64,000 nt of DNA from Stackebrandtia endophytica (lineage in GTDB: Bacteria > Actinomycetota > Actinomycetes > Mycobacteriales > Micromonosporaceae), in contig NZ_VFOW01000001.1 in assembly GCF_006716355.1 (NCBI RefSeq), positions 5,270,001 to 5,334,000 on the forward strand, read 5' to 3'. The notes below the pieces were generated by a model. The model saw nothing but the letters and a program-made list of their open reading frames with translations, searched no databases and had not been told where the DNA came from. The number at the start of each line of letters is the position of its first letter. The stretch's first letter is position 1. Positions 32,977 through 41,577 of the stretch are shown piece after piece. Made by a program: the position numbers and the translations under genes.

Positions 32977-34197
32977 GTGGCACATATAGCTCTGGTCCTC
33001 ATCGAACTCGGGGCGGTGATCCTGGGCCTCGGCATCCTGTCGGCGATCGCCGGCCGGTTCGGGATCTCGCCCATCCCGCTGTATCTGTTGGCGGGATTGG
33101 GATTCGGCATCGGTGGAGTCACACCGCTGGCTGAAGCCGAGGAGTTCATCGCCGTCGGCGCCGAAGTCGGCGTTGTTCTGCTGCTGTTCATGTTGGGACT
33201 CGAATACACCACGAAGGAGTTGTTCGGGACCCTCCGAAAGGGAGCGCCCATCGGGTTGCTCGACATCGTCCTCAACGCCACACCCGGAGTCGCGGTCGCG
33301 CTCCTGCTGGGTTGGGGACCCATCGCCGCCATGGTCATGGGTGGCGTCACCCTGGTCACCTCCTCCGGCGTCACCGCCAAGGTTCTGGGCGACCTCGGCT
33401 GGCTGGGTAACCGTGAAACCCCCACGGTGTTGTCCGTCCTGGTGATGGAAGACCTGGTCATGGCCATCTACCTGCCCATCGTGACTACGATGTTGGCCGG
33501 GCTCGCGTTGGCGCAGGCCAGCATCGGTCTGGCGGTGGCCGCGGTCGCGGTCACGGCGGCGCTGTTGATCGCCGCGAAGTTCGGCGGTGTCGTTGAACGG
33601 TTCCTCTCCAGCCCCAGCAACGAGATCCTCGTACTGAAGGTATTGGGCCTGATCCTGCTGGTGGCCGGCTTGGCCGAGCAGGTTCACGTCTCGGCGGCCG
33701 TCGGCGCCTTCCTGGTCGGCATCACCCTCTCCGGTGAGATCGCGCAGGCCGCCCACAAGATCCTCGATCCCCTCAAAGACGTGTTCGCGGCACTGTTCTT
33801 CGTCCATTTCGGATTGATGACCAACCCCAGCGACCTGCCTCCGGTTCTGGTGATCGCGGGCATCCTGGCCGTCGTGGGAGCCGGTACGAAGTTGATCACC
33901 GGCCTGGTGGCCGCCCGTCGAGCGGGCATCGGCAAGGTCGGCGCCTGGCGCACCGGTGTACTGCTGATGTCGCGTGGTGAGTTCAGCATCGTGATCGCCG
34001 GGCTGGCCGTGTCGGCACCGGCGCTGGCCGATGTTCCCGGCATCAACCAGTTGGGCCCGTTGGTCGCGGCGTATGTGCTGATCCTGGTGATAGTCGGTCC
34101 GTTGGCGGCTCGCATGGTCGAACCGTTGGCCAAGCGCTTCATTGTGAAGAAGCGTCAGCAGGCTCGGGCGGAGAAGCCCACTGCTTCGGTGACCTGA
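32977..34197 (+). CDS. CPA2-family cation/proton antiporter (KhtU-like)
   Basis: 406 residues, about 12-13 membrane helices, no C-terminal RCK domain, consistent with a separate regulatory subunit encoded just upstream. Family signatures: FGISPIPLYLLAGLGFGIGG, LLLFMLGLEYT, VSAAVGAFLVGITLSGE (the region with ion-binding residues in CPA2) and LMSRGEFSIVIAGLA. Exchanges K+ (or Na+) for H+ across the cytoplasmic membrane for potassium, pH or envelope-stress control. GTG start 8 bp after the KhtT-like stop. Confidence 0.9.
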   Translation: MAHIALVLIELGAVILGLGILSAIAGRFGISPIPLYLLAGLGFGIGGVTPLAEAEEFIAVGAEVGVVLLLFMLGLEYTTKELFGTLRKGAPIGLLDIVLNATPGVAVALLLGWGPIAAMVMGGVTLVTSSGVTAKVLGDLGWLGNRETPTVLSVLVMEDLVMAIYLPIVTTMLAGLALAQASIGLAVAAVAVTAALLIAAKFGGVVERFLSSPSNEILVLKVLGLILLVAGLAEQVHVSAAVGAFLVGITLSGEIAQAAHKILDPLKDVFAALFFVHFGLMTNPSDLPPVLVIAGILAVVGAGTKLITGLVAARRAGIGKVGAWRTGVLLMSRGEFSIVIAGLAVSAPALADVPGINQLGPLVAAYVLILVIVGPLAARMVEPLAKRFIVKKRQQARAEKPTASVT

Positions 34198-34201
34198 GGT
34201 C

Positions 34202-34234
34202 ATTCGGGTGGGTCCCGATGGGACCCGCCCGAAT
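34202..34234 (+). terminator. Terminator of the antiporter operon
   Basis: Fifteen-bp stem with one G-T pair (34202-34216 with 34220-34234) and a 3-base loop, starting 5 bp after the antiporter stop. Confidence 0.75.
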
Positions 34235-34278
34235 CCGGTCGGCACGATGTTCAGAGCTGTTAGGTTTACTATCTGTTC

Positions 34279-34284
34279 TATGAT
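34279..34284 (+). promoter_or_regulatory. -10 element of a probable leaderless transcript
   Basis: TATGAT, close to the consensus, ends 6 bases before the ATG at 34291, and no ribosome-binding site is present. Confidence 0.5.
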
Positions 34285-34290
34285 CGCCGG

Positions 34291-35292
34291 ATGCGCTTGA
34301 TCCTGGGAAGTCACGTTGCCGTCGTCGTCGCCGATCCAGCCATCCCGGAGATCCGGCATCGATCCGAGATCGTCAATCCCTCCTATGTGACCGCCGCTGC
34401 CGACGGCCGTACGGTATACGCCGTCAGCGAGGACATCGGCGGGCCGGGCATGGTGTATGCGTTCGCCGTCTCCGGCGAACGACTGGATCCACTGGGTGAA
34501 CCCCGGTTGTCCGGAGGGGAGCAGCCGTGTCATGCACAGGTTCACCCCAGTGGACGGTTCCTCTTGGTCGCCAATTACGGCGACGGCAGCGTCGCCGTCC
34601 TCCCCATCCGCGACGGTGGCGAACTCGGTCCACCATCCTGTGTGATCGCCCACCAGGGCAGCGGAGTCGACCTTCCCCGGCAGTCCGGGCCGCACGCCCA
34701 CCAGGCCGTGACCGACCCCAGTGGACAATGGGTCCTGGTGTGCGACTTGGGAATCGACCAGGTCATCGTCTATCGACTGGATGAGACCACCGGACTGCTG
34801 CGACAGCACTCCATCGCGAGGTTCGACGGTGGCCAGGGGATCCGTCACCTGGCGTTCTCTCCCGACGGCACCCAGGCATACGTCACCGCCGAACTCAGTT
34901 CGGAACTGGTCGAATGCGAATGGGACGCCCCGGCCGGCGTTCTGACCCCGCTTCGCTCCATCAACACCGTCGCGATGGACGGAAAACCGGTGGAGCGCAA
35001 CTACCCGGGCGCGATCGTCCTGTCTACCGACGGCAGCCGCGCCTACGTCACCAACCGGGGCCACAACTCCATCGGTGTCGTCGACACCGCGTTGTTCGAA
35101 CTCATCGGCACCCGCGACTGCGAGGGCGACTGGCCACGGGACGCGGCGCTGTCACAGGACGGGCAGACCCTCTACGTCGCCAACGAGAACAGTGGAACCC
35201 TGGTGTGGTTCGATGTCTCCGGGCGCACTCCCGAACACATCACCGACGCGGTACTGGAGGTACCCGAGGTAACCAGCATCCTGCCGCTGTGA
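34291..35292 (+). CDS. Lactonase (YbhE/6-phosphogluconolactonase-like beta-propeller)
   Basis: 333 residues forming a seven-bladed propeller: repeated blade ends such as HPSGRFLLVANYGDGSVAV, DPSGQWVLVCDLGIDQVIVY, SPDGTQAYVTAELSSEL and SQDGQTLYVANENSGTLVW. PHAHQAV and ARFDGGQGIRHLAFSPDG are typical of the lactonase_7 family. Probable substrate is 6-phosphogluconolactone or another sugar lactone. The N-terminus is a few residues shorter than in many homologues. No signal peptide. Confidence 0.87.
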   Translation: MRLILGSHVAVVVADPAIPEIRHRSEIVNPSYVTAAADGRTVYAVSEDIGGPGMVYAFAVSGERLDPLGEPRLSGGEQPCHAQVHPSGRFLLVANYGDGSVAVLPIRDGGELGPPSCVIAHQGSGVDLPRQSGPHAHQAVTDPSGQWVLVCDLGIDQVIVYRLDETTGLLRQHSIARFDGGQGIRHLAFSPDGTQAYVTAELSSELVECEWDAPAGVLTPLRSINTVAMDGKPVERNYPGAIVLSTDGSRAYVTNRGHNSIGVVDTALFELIGTRDCEGDWPRDAALSQDGQTLYVANENSGTLVWFDVSGRTPEHITDAVLEVPEVTSILPL

Positions 35293-35410
35293 CCATCTGA
35301 ATCGGCTGAATCCACCGTCGCAGGCGGTCCGTTTTGCCACACTGGCACTTCGAGAGAACCCGGATACCTCGTGAGATATCCGGGGCGCGAATCCAGCGGG
35401 GGCGCAAGAC

Positions 35411-36232
35411 ATGAACAGACGGATGCGACGGACGTTGATCGTGGTCGTGCTGGCGGGCATCGCGTTGATCGGAGGTCCCGCGCCCGCCGCGCCGCCTCAG
35501 GCACCGACCTCGATGGCGGCGCTGGGAGACTCCATCACCAGGGGCTACAACGCATGCGGCTGGCTGTTCGACTGCGTCAACCGGTCCTGGAGCACCGGCG
35601 GCAGTGACGTCGTCGAATCCCACCTTCACCGGCTGGCCCGGCAGCAGCCGGAGTTGCCCGAGCACGTATACAACAATGCCCGCTTCGGTGCCACCTCACA
35701 CGATCTGGCGGCTCAAGCGGAACTGGCGGTAGATCAGGGCGTCGAGTACGTGACCGTCCTTATCGGAGCAGGCGACGTGTGTCAAGGCGGCGAGGCCGAC
35801 ATGACGCCCGTCGCCGACTTCACCCGCAACGTCACCGACGCCTTCGACATGCTCGACGAGGGCACCGGCGCGACCGTGTTCGTGGCCAGCATTCCCGACC
35901 TGGTGCGACTGTGGGAGATCGGCCACGACAGTATCGACGTACGTAACACCTGGAATCTCGGTGACATCTGCCCGGCGGTGCTGGAACGTCCCGATTCCAC
36001 CGAACCGGCCGACCGGGAACGTCGGGAACGGGTCGCGCAGCGCATCGACGACTACAACGAGCAACTGGCCGTCGTCTGCCAGCGCTACGCGGGGACCTGT
36101 CGGTACGACGGCGGCGCCGTTCACGACTTCCCGTTCACCATGAAGCACATCTCGGCGTGGGATTTCTTCCACCCCAACCGATACGGTCAAGCCGAACTCG
36201 CCTCGATCACCTGGGCCGCGCTACTGGACTGA
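35411..36232 (+). CDS. Secreted SGNH/GDSL hydrolase
   Basis: 273 residues. Signal peptide MNRRMRRTLIVVVLAGIALIG with cleavage near APAAPP. Block I is LGDSITRG with nucleophile Ser41; block V gives D251 and H254 in WDFFHPNRYGQ; block III is seen in LIGAGDVCQG, where Gly-x-Asn is altered. Four or more cysteines suggest disulfides in the secreted enzyme. Family members are extracellular lipases or esterases. Confidence 0.9.
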   Translation: MNRRMRRTLIVVVLAGIALIGGPAPAAPPQAPTSMAALGDSITRGYNACGWLFDCVNRSWSTGGSDVVESHLHRLARQQPELPEHVYNNARFGATSHDLAAQAELAVDQGVEYVTVLIGAGDVCQGGEADMTPVADFTRNVTDAFDMLDEGTGATVFVASIPDLVRLWEIGHDSIDVRNTWNLGDICPAVLERPDSTEPADRERRERVAQRIDDYNEQLAVVCQRYAGTCRYDGGAVHDFPFTMKHISAWDFFHPNRYGQAELASITWAALLD

Positions 36233-36342
36233 CAACGGCCCGTTCGGGATCCACCGGACCCGTGGTGAACCCACCACCGCCGAAGATCATTGCCCGATCG
36301 GCCGCCTTCCCATTCCGGTGCCGACCCTGGTAGGAATGGTTG

Positions 36343-37671
36343 ATGACCGCCGAAACCACTCAGCCCATCCCGCAGGCCGCCGATGAAGTCGTCGAGCTGT
36401 GCCGCGAACTGATCCGCATCGACACCACCAACACCGGTGACACCACCACCTCGGCAGGTGAGCGTTCCGCCGCGGAGTTCGTGGCCGAGAAGTTGGCCGA
36501 GGTCGGGTTGGAACCGCGCATCTACGAGAGCGCGAAGGGTCGCACCAGCGTGGTGGCTCGTTACGAGGGCGCCGACCCGTCCCGACCCGCGCTGCTCCTG
36601 CACGGTCACCTCGACGTGGTTCCGGCGGACGCCTCCGAGTGGAGCGTCGACCCGTTCTCCGGCGAGATCAAGGACGGATACGTCTGGGGCCGCGGCGCCG
36701 TCGACATGAAGGACTTCGACGCGATGCTGCTGGCCGTGGTGCGGCAATGGAAGCGGGAAGGCCGCGTCCCGCCGCGCGACTTCGTGCTCATGTTCCTGGC
36801 CGACGAGGAGGCCGCCGGAACCTACGGCGCCCACTTCCTCGTCGACGAGCACCCCGAGGAGTTCGACGGGGTATCCGAGGCCGTCGGTGAGGTCGGCGGA
36901 TTCTCCGTCACTGTCAACAACGACCTGCGCCTGTACATGATCGAGACCGCGGAGAAGGGCCTCGACTGGCTGCGGTTGACCGTCAACGACCGACCCGGTC
37001 ACGGGTCGATGATTCACCCCGACAACGCTGTGACCCGGTTGTCGGAGGCGGTGGCCCGAGTCGGACGACACCAGTTCCCCGTCGAGCTGACCCCCACGGT
37101 CCGGGCGTTCCTGTCGGAGGTCTCCGAGGTTCTCCAGATCGATGTGAACCTTGAGGACCCCGAGGAGGCGATCGCCAAACTGGGACCCATCGCGCGCATC
37201 ATCGGTGCGACCATCCGGCACACCGCCAACCCCACCGGTCTGTCCGCCGGATACAAGGAGAACGTGATTCCCGGCAAGGCACAGGCGGTCATCGATTGCC
37301 GGCCACTGCCCGGGCGCAACGAGGAGTTCCTGGAGCAGTTGCGCGCGATCGTCGGCGATGGAATCCACATTGAACACATCCATCAGCAGCCCGGGTTGGA
37401 GACCACCTTCGACGGTCCACTGGTGGATGCGATGTCGGAATCACTGCGGCACTTCGACTCGGCTGCCCATCCGGTACCGTACATGCTGTCCGGTGGCACC
37501 GATGCGAAGGCGTTCTCCCGGCTTGGCATCCGCTGCTTTGGGTTCGCGCCCCTTCAGTTGCCAGCCGACTTGGACTTCTCGGCGCTGTTCCACGGCATCG
37601 ACGAACGGGTTCCGGTCGATGCACTGCGGTTCGGTGCGCGGGTATTGGACCGGTTCTTGTCGAACAGCTAG
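36343..37671 (+). CDS. M20-family metallopeptidase (dipeptidase/ArgE-like)
   Basis: 442 residues, the usual length. Metal site: HGHLDVVP (H89, D91) and the catalytic/metal pair LADEEAAG, with GRGAVDMKD between. The dimerisation domain follows (KGLDWLRLTVNDRPGHGS). Uses two zinc ions to hydrolyse dipeptides or N-acyl amino acids; substrate not determinable. ATG at 36343 chosen over a TTG one codon earlier. Followed 12 bp later by a hypothetical gene, probably the same transcript. Confidence 0.92.
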   Translation: MTAETTQPIPQAADEVVELCRELIRIDTTNTGDTTTSAGERSAAEFVAEKLAEVGLEPRIYESAKGRTSVVARYEGADPSRPALLLHGHLDVVPADASEWSVDPFSGEIKDGYVWGRGAVDMKDFDAMLLAVVRQWKREGRVPPRDFVLMFLADEEAAGTYGAHFLVDEHPEEFDGVSEAVGEVGGFSVTVNNDLRLYMIETAEKGLDWLRLTVNDRPGHGSMIHPDNAVTRLSEAVARVGRHQFPVELTPTVRAFLSEVSEVLQIDVNLEDPEEAIAKLGPIARIIGATIRHTANPTGLSAGYKENVIPGKAQAVIDCRPLPGRNEEFLEQLRAIVGDGIHIEHIHQQPGLETTFDGPLVDAMSESLRHFDSAAHPVPYMLSGGTDAKAFSRLGIRCFGFAPLQLPADLDFSALFHGIDERVPVDALRFGARVLDRFLSNS

Positions 37672-37683
37672 TGGGGGATTCAG

Positions 37684-38349
37684 ATGGCCGACGAACTGAC
37701 CGACGCGCTTGAGGCGATGATAGACGCCGCTCGCGCCCATCTGCGGCAGGTACGTGCCGCAGACGGGCGAGTGGACGACGAATCGGTGTGGCGGGCATAC
37801 GTCGAATTCAACAACGCCGCCTGCGAGTACGACGAGATGCTGCGAACCCACTACGACGAGGTCACGCCCTTCGACGTCGAACCGCTGGAGGTCGACAGCC
37901 ACGACTCGGGAATCGATGCGGCCCAAGTGATCGAGGAAGCCGTCGAACCGGATCCCGACCCGGCGGTCATCTCCGTGCGGCAGCGCCGGGACTACCTGGT
38001 ACCCAGTGCCGCCGCCCTGCTGCGCGCCGCCGAACATGCCCGGGACCAGATTCCCGACCCGGAGGGAGACGACCAGCCCATCCAGGGAATCGGTGACGCG
38101 GTGCTGGAACTGCTGCACGCCGGGGACGGCAGTCTCCGCTGCCTCGAAGTACCCGAACTGACCCCATTGGACGGCATAGTGGTGGTCAACGACGTCTCAG
38201 GCGGGTTGGACGTGGCCGACACTCCGGAGGGGGCCGAGAACCGCGCGTTCGCCGTCTCGGGGGCCGAACCCATGATCGGGCGGCTCGACGAACGATCCTT
38301 CCACGGCGGCTCCGATGAGCAGGAACCGCTGGACCGAGGCGACGACTGA
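37684..38349 (+). CDS. Hypothetical acidic protein
   Basis: 221 residues. The N-terminal 60 residues are helical (LEAMIDAARAHLRQVRAADG, YVEFNNAACEYDEMLRTHYDEV). The middle repeats the pattern of an alpha-helical segment followed by IPDPEGDDQPIQGIGDAVLELLHAGDGSL. The C-terminus is disordered and acidic. No family recognised. Downstream of the M20 gene, ending at a strong terminator. Confidence 0.62.
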   Translation: MADELTDALEAMIDAARAHLRQVRAADGRVDDESVWRAYVEFNNAACEYDEMLRTHYDEVTPFDVEPLEVDSHDSGIDAAQVIEEAVEPDPDPAVISVRQRRDYLVPSAAALLRAAEHARDQIPDPEGDDQPIQGIGDAVLELLHAGDGSLRCLEVPELTPLDGIVVVNDVSGGLDVADTPEGAENRAFAVSGAEPMIGRLDERSFHGGSDEQEPLDRGDD

Positions 38350-38369
38350 CCCACAGGCGAGATGACGAA

Positions 38370-38397
38370 GAGGCCGTCCGGTGACTCGGACGGCCTC
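38370..38397. terminator. Bidirectional terminator
   Basis: Perfect 11-bp stem (38370-38380 with 38387-38397) and 6-base loop between the convergent hypothetical gene and the DUF5703 gene. Confidence 0.75.
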
Positions 38398-38421
38398 CAT
38401 CCGTGGATGAGCCGACAATCC

Positions 38422-38643
38422 CTAATAGGACAAGCCCGGCAGCAGCCGCTTGCCGGGCTTTCGTCGCAGCGTCACCTTGCGGGTGCCGTCGGAGAACTTC
38501 AGCACCCGGGCCAGTTCCCAACCGCCGTACTCGGCGGCCACCGACAACTGAGCCTGCGCCGACATCGTGTCGACGTCGGACGGCACACGCAACGGGGCGT
38601 ACTCGTACTCGTCCGAGACGGTCTTATCGTCATCATCGTCCAT
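38422..38643 (-). CDS. DUF5703-family protein
   Basis: 73 residues from the ATG at 38643. The signature of this actinobacterial family is clear: EYEYAPLRVPSDVD, then LSVAAEYGGWELARVLKFSDGTRKVTLRRK. Small, soluble, function unknown. The upstream Met at 38700 would add an unconserved tail, so the start before the acidic MDDDDDK run is chosen. Confidence 0.8.
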   Translation of the reverse strand: MDDDDDKTVSDEYEYAPLRVPSDVDTMSAQAQLSVAAEYGGWELARVLKFSDGTRKVTLRRKPGKRLLPGLSY

Positions 38644-38712
38644 GCCGTCATTTTGCCCCTCATATGGGGTTTTGACCACCGGTGTCAGCCGGTTCGGCAC
38701 ACATGACGCCTG

Positions 38713-39429
38713 TTACGCCAGCGCGGCGAGACGCTCCTGACGCAGCTGCTGCGACCAGGTGTCGTCGAGTTGTCCCAACTGATCGACGGGGCGGCCCACC
38801 GCCCACGACAACAGCAGGTCCGCCAACTGCGGATTGCGAGCCAACGCCGGACCGTGCAGGTAGGTGCCGATGACCTTGCCCCGCCAGGCGCCCTCGGAGG
38901 TCTCGTCGTTGCCGATTCCGTGACTCACCTGCGGAACCAACGGCGCCGACTCCTGACCGATATGAGTCCGGCCACCATGGTTCTCGAACCCGGTCAACGT
39001 CGGCAGGCCCAGCTGCGGATGCACGTCACCCGCCAGCTCTCCCACCGCCCGGGTGGGACCCCGGTCGGAGGTGATGTCGAGCAGGCCCAGACCCGCGTGC
39101 TGCCGGTCACCGGCGATGAAACTGCGCCCCATGATCTGGTAGCCGGCGCACACCGAGAAGACGACCTTGTCCCGAGCCGCCGCATCGGTGACCGCGCCGT
39201 CGGCGATGAGTTTCTGCGCCGCCAGCGACTGCGGACCGTCCTCACCACCGCCGATGAGGTAGATGTCGGCCTCGCGCGGGACGACCTGATCGGACCGGAC
39301 CATGATCGACTCGGTCATGATCTGACGCGCCTCGGCGCGATGCGACAACACCAGCAGGTTGCCCCGGTCCCCATAGGTGGACAACAGATCGGGGTAGATC
39401 CACACCAGACGAAGGATGCTAGTTGACAC
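38713..39429 (-). CDS. gatD: Lipid II isoglutaminyl synthase, glutamine amidotransferase subunit
   Basis: 238 residues. CobB/CobQ-like glutamine amidotransferase: nucleophile C94 in FSVCAGYQIMG and His192 in TYLHGPALARNP. GatD supplies ammonia from glutamine to MurT, which amidates the D-Glu of lipid II stem peptide to D-isoglutamine. The GTG at 39429 overlaps the murT stop by 11 bp, which fits tight coupling of the two subunits. Acts in the cytoplasm at the membrane face. Confidence 0.95.
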   Translation of the reverse strand: MSTSILRLVWIYPDLLSTYGDRGNLLVLSHRAEARQIMTESIMVRSDQVVPREADIYLIGGGEDGPQSLAAQKLIADGAVTDAAARDKVVFSVCAGYQIMGRSFIAGDRQHAGLGLLDITSDRGPTRAVGELAGDVHPQLGLPTLTGFENHGGRTHIGQESAPLVPQVSHGIGNDETSEGAWRGKVIGTYLHGPALARNPQLADLLLSWAVGRPVDQLGQLDDTWSQQLRQERLAALA

Positions 39430-40651
39430 GGTCGAACTCCGCTCGAATGTCTTGGAAGGCGGTGTAGTTGGCGATGACCTCGAGATCACCGGGAGGAACG
39501 GCCTCGATCGCGGCGCTGATGTCCTCAACGACCTCGAAGTCGATGCCGTTGACCTGCAACCGAACCGCCAAGTCCATACGGCGGTCGCCGATGGCCAGCA
39601 CCCGGCGGCCGTGCACGGGGGAGAAGTCGACGTCGTAGATCCACGAGGTGTCGAAGCCGTCGACCTCGCGGGCGTTCAACGCCAACACCACCGGGCACCG
39701 CGGCTCCAACATGTCGAACGCCTCCAACCAACCGGCGGGGTTCTTCGACAGCAGCAACCGAACCCGTCGACCGTCACGGCGCACCACCGCATACCGACCG
39801 GCGACCGAGGTCACACTGGTCAACCGCGGTCCCGCCGCCGCCATGTCGACGCCGAACGCCGAGGCCACGGCCAGCGCCGTGGCGGCGTTGGCCCGGTTGA
39901 CCTGGCCCGGCAGCCGGAGGTCGAGCGGCACGCGCGTGCCGTCGGGGGCGACGACGACGTCACCGTCGATGGTCCAACTGGGGCTGGGGCGGGTGAGCCC
40001 GCACGCGACGCAACGCCAGAACTCGCCGTACCTGTCCAGGTGCTTGCCGCACTGCGGACACACCCAGGAGTCCTCCTGCCAGCGCTGACCACCGGCGACC
40101 CAGGTCACGTTGTTGCTGGCACCGGCCGCCCAGGTCACCCACGGGTCGTCGGCGTTGGCGATGAGCGGCACGTCGGGGGCCTGAGACAGCGCCTCGCGCC
40201 ATTTGGCGGCCAAACCCGACACCTCCATGGCCCGGTCCAACTGATCCCGTGACAGGTTCAGCAGGGCCACCACCTGGGGTGTGGCGTCATTGAGTAGCTG
40301 GGGGAGGTAATGCTCGTCCACTTCCAACACGCAGTTGACCGCGTCGCGAGCCTTGGCCAGCGCGGTGGTGTGACCGGTGGGCATGTTGGCGCCGAACGAG
40401 TTGGTGGCCACCGGCCCGGCCGCCTCGAGGGCCGCGGCGGTGAACCGGGTCGTGGTGGTCTTGCCGTTGGTTCCCGATATCAGTGCCACTCTGCGGCCCG
40501 AAGCCAACATCGACAGCAGTCGGGGTTCGATGGTCAACCCGACCCGGCCACCGATCACCGAACCGTCACCACGGCCGCTGACTCGAGACAGGGTCGCGGC
40601 GGTGCGCAACATGGCGGTGGCGAACTTGGCCCGCGCCGACAGGTCGGTCAC
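39419..40651 (-). CDS. murT: Lipid II isoglutaminyl synthase, MurT subunit
   Basis: 410 residues. Mur-ligase ATPase with P-loop GTNGKTTTT (60-68), a MurT-specific four-Cys zinc ribbon (C198, C201, C214, C217) and a C-terminal DUF1727 domain (GRRVLAIGDRRMDLAVRL, ANYTAFQDIR). It activates the alpha-carboxylate of D-Glu in lipid II with ATP for amidation. GTG start with GAGG upstream. Divergent from mraZ; a reversed pair of TGGNG boxes about 175 bp upstream may link it to MraZ control. Confidence 0.95.
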   Translation of the reverse strand: MTDLSARAKFATAMLRTAATLSRVSGRGDGSVIGGRVGLTIEPRLLSMLASGRRVALISGTNGKTTTTRFTAAALEAAGPVATNSFGANMPTGHTTALAKARDAVNCVLEVDEHYLPQLLNDATPQVVALLNLSRDQLDRAMEVSGLAAKWREALSQAPDVPLIANADDPWVTWAAGASNNVTWVAGGQRWQEDSWVCPQCGKHLDRYGEFWRCVACGLTRPSPSWTIDGDVVVAPDGTRVPLDLRLPGQVNRANAATALAVASAFGVDMAAAGPRLTSVTSVAGRYAVVRRDGRRVRLLLSKNPAGWLEAFDMLEPRCPVVLALNAREVDGFDTSWIYDVDFSPVHGRRVLAIGDRRMDLAVRLQVNGIDFEVVEDISAAIEAVPPGDLEVIANYTAFQDIRAEFDRVN

Positions 40652-40821
40652 GTTTTCCTCGCATTCTCGAACTCACGTCTCGTCGCGAGAAAGTCTGACA
40701 TACCCGCATTCGCGCCCCCATCGCCGCGCGGCCCGAATCACCCCCGAGGCGGGTTCGCCCGTTTCGCCGCCGGTGGGCGATAGGTCCGTTGGATGCCACG
40801 TCAGGGTGATCAACGAAATTA

Positions 40822-40836
40822 CCCCACTTTCCTCCA
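40822..40836 (-). promoter_or_regulatory. Possible MraZ boxes facing murT
   Basis: On the minus strand TGGAG (40836-40832) and TGGGG (40826-40822) are repeated with a 10-bp period, the same spacing as the boxes before mraZ but only two copies. Confidence 0.35.
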
Positions 40837-40899
40837 CCAAGCCTGACCTGCGTTGTTGACCCTACGTACGGCGTGCTATCACCGAAATGCCCTATAGCC

Positions 40900-40935
40900 G
40901 TGGAGGGAAGTGGAGTAAGGTGGAGCGCACTGGTG
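40900..40935 (+). promoter_or_regulatory. MraZ-binding repeats upstream of mraZ
   Basis: TGGAG at 40901, 40911 and 40921 and TGGTG at 40931 form four TGGNG boxes at exact 10-bp period, 70-100 bp before mraZ. MraZ is known to bind such direct repeats upstream of its own operon and autoregulate. Confidence 0.85.
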
Positions 40936-41001
40936 GGGCCGACGGCACCGCCGCCGCACTTTTTACCCGTTTCGGCGGGCTGGCCAGGGGGAGTGATGCC
41001 G

Positions 41002-41433
41002 ATGTTCCTCGGTACGCACACTCCCAAGCTTGACGAAAAGGGACGGTTGATCCTTCCGGCGAAGTTTCGCGACGAACTGGCAGGTGGCTTGGTGATCACG
41101 AAGGGACAGGAACGGTGTCTCTACGTGTTTCCCATGCCTGAATTCAGCCGGATTGCCGATGAGCTTCACAAGGCACCGATGACCAACAAGGCGGCGCGCG
41201 CGTACAACCGGGTGTTCTTCGCCAGTGCACACGATGAGATTCCCGACAAGCAGGGGCGAGTGACGATACCGGCGCATTTGCGTCAGTACGCCAAATTGGA
41301 TCGGGATCTGGTCGTGATTGGAGCGAGTACGCGAGTTGAGATTTGGGATGCCGAGTCGTGGCAGTCCTACCTCACCGACAGCGAAGAGGCCTTCGCCGAC
41401 ATCGAGGAGGGGGAGCTACCGGCCGGCTTGTAA
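41002..41433 (+). CDS. mraZ: Transcriptional regulator MraZ
   Basis: 143 residues, the standard length. Two AbrB-like halves with the DxxxR motifs [13 protein letters not shown] and [13 protein letters not shown]. The ATG at 41002 is chosen ([10 protein letters not shown], the family N-terminus) because GGGGGAG lies 8 bases before it; an ATG at 40996 is too close to that site. Binds the TGGNG repeats upstream and controls division and wall genes. First gene of the mra cluster; 144 bp separate it from rsmH. Confidence 0.96.
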   Translation: MFLGTHTPKLDEKGRLILPAKFRDELAGGLVITKGQERCLYVFPMPEFSRIADELHKAPMTNKAARAYNRVFFASAHDEIPDKQGRVTIPAHLRQYAKLDRDLVVIGASTRVEIWDAESWQSYLTDSEEAFADIEEGELPAGL

Positions 41434-41577
41434 AGCAGGCAGGGCACGAGACCGTATCGCCTGGTCTCCACCCGCCCGCCGCGCACCTGACACGTCTTCC
41501 CCAGTGGCAGGTCTGTGGTGAGCGGTTGGGGTCCAGACGATACGGGGTCACCAGGGAGTTTGAGGGGTCGAACGGTG

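Noticed and set aside
32602-35064. 820-residue open frame on the minus strand across the antiporter and lactonase genes
   Set aside because: Shadow frame rich in Gln, Asp and Gly with no fold; three recognisable plus-strand genes explain the region.
40856-40882. Promoter of mraZ (TTGACC with TATCAC)
   Set aside because: Spacer of 15 bases is too short for a standard promoter; no firm call.
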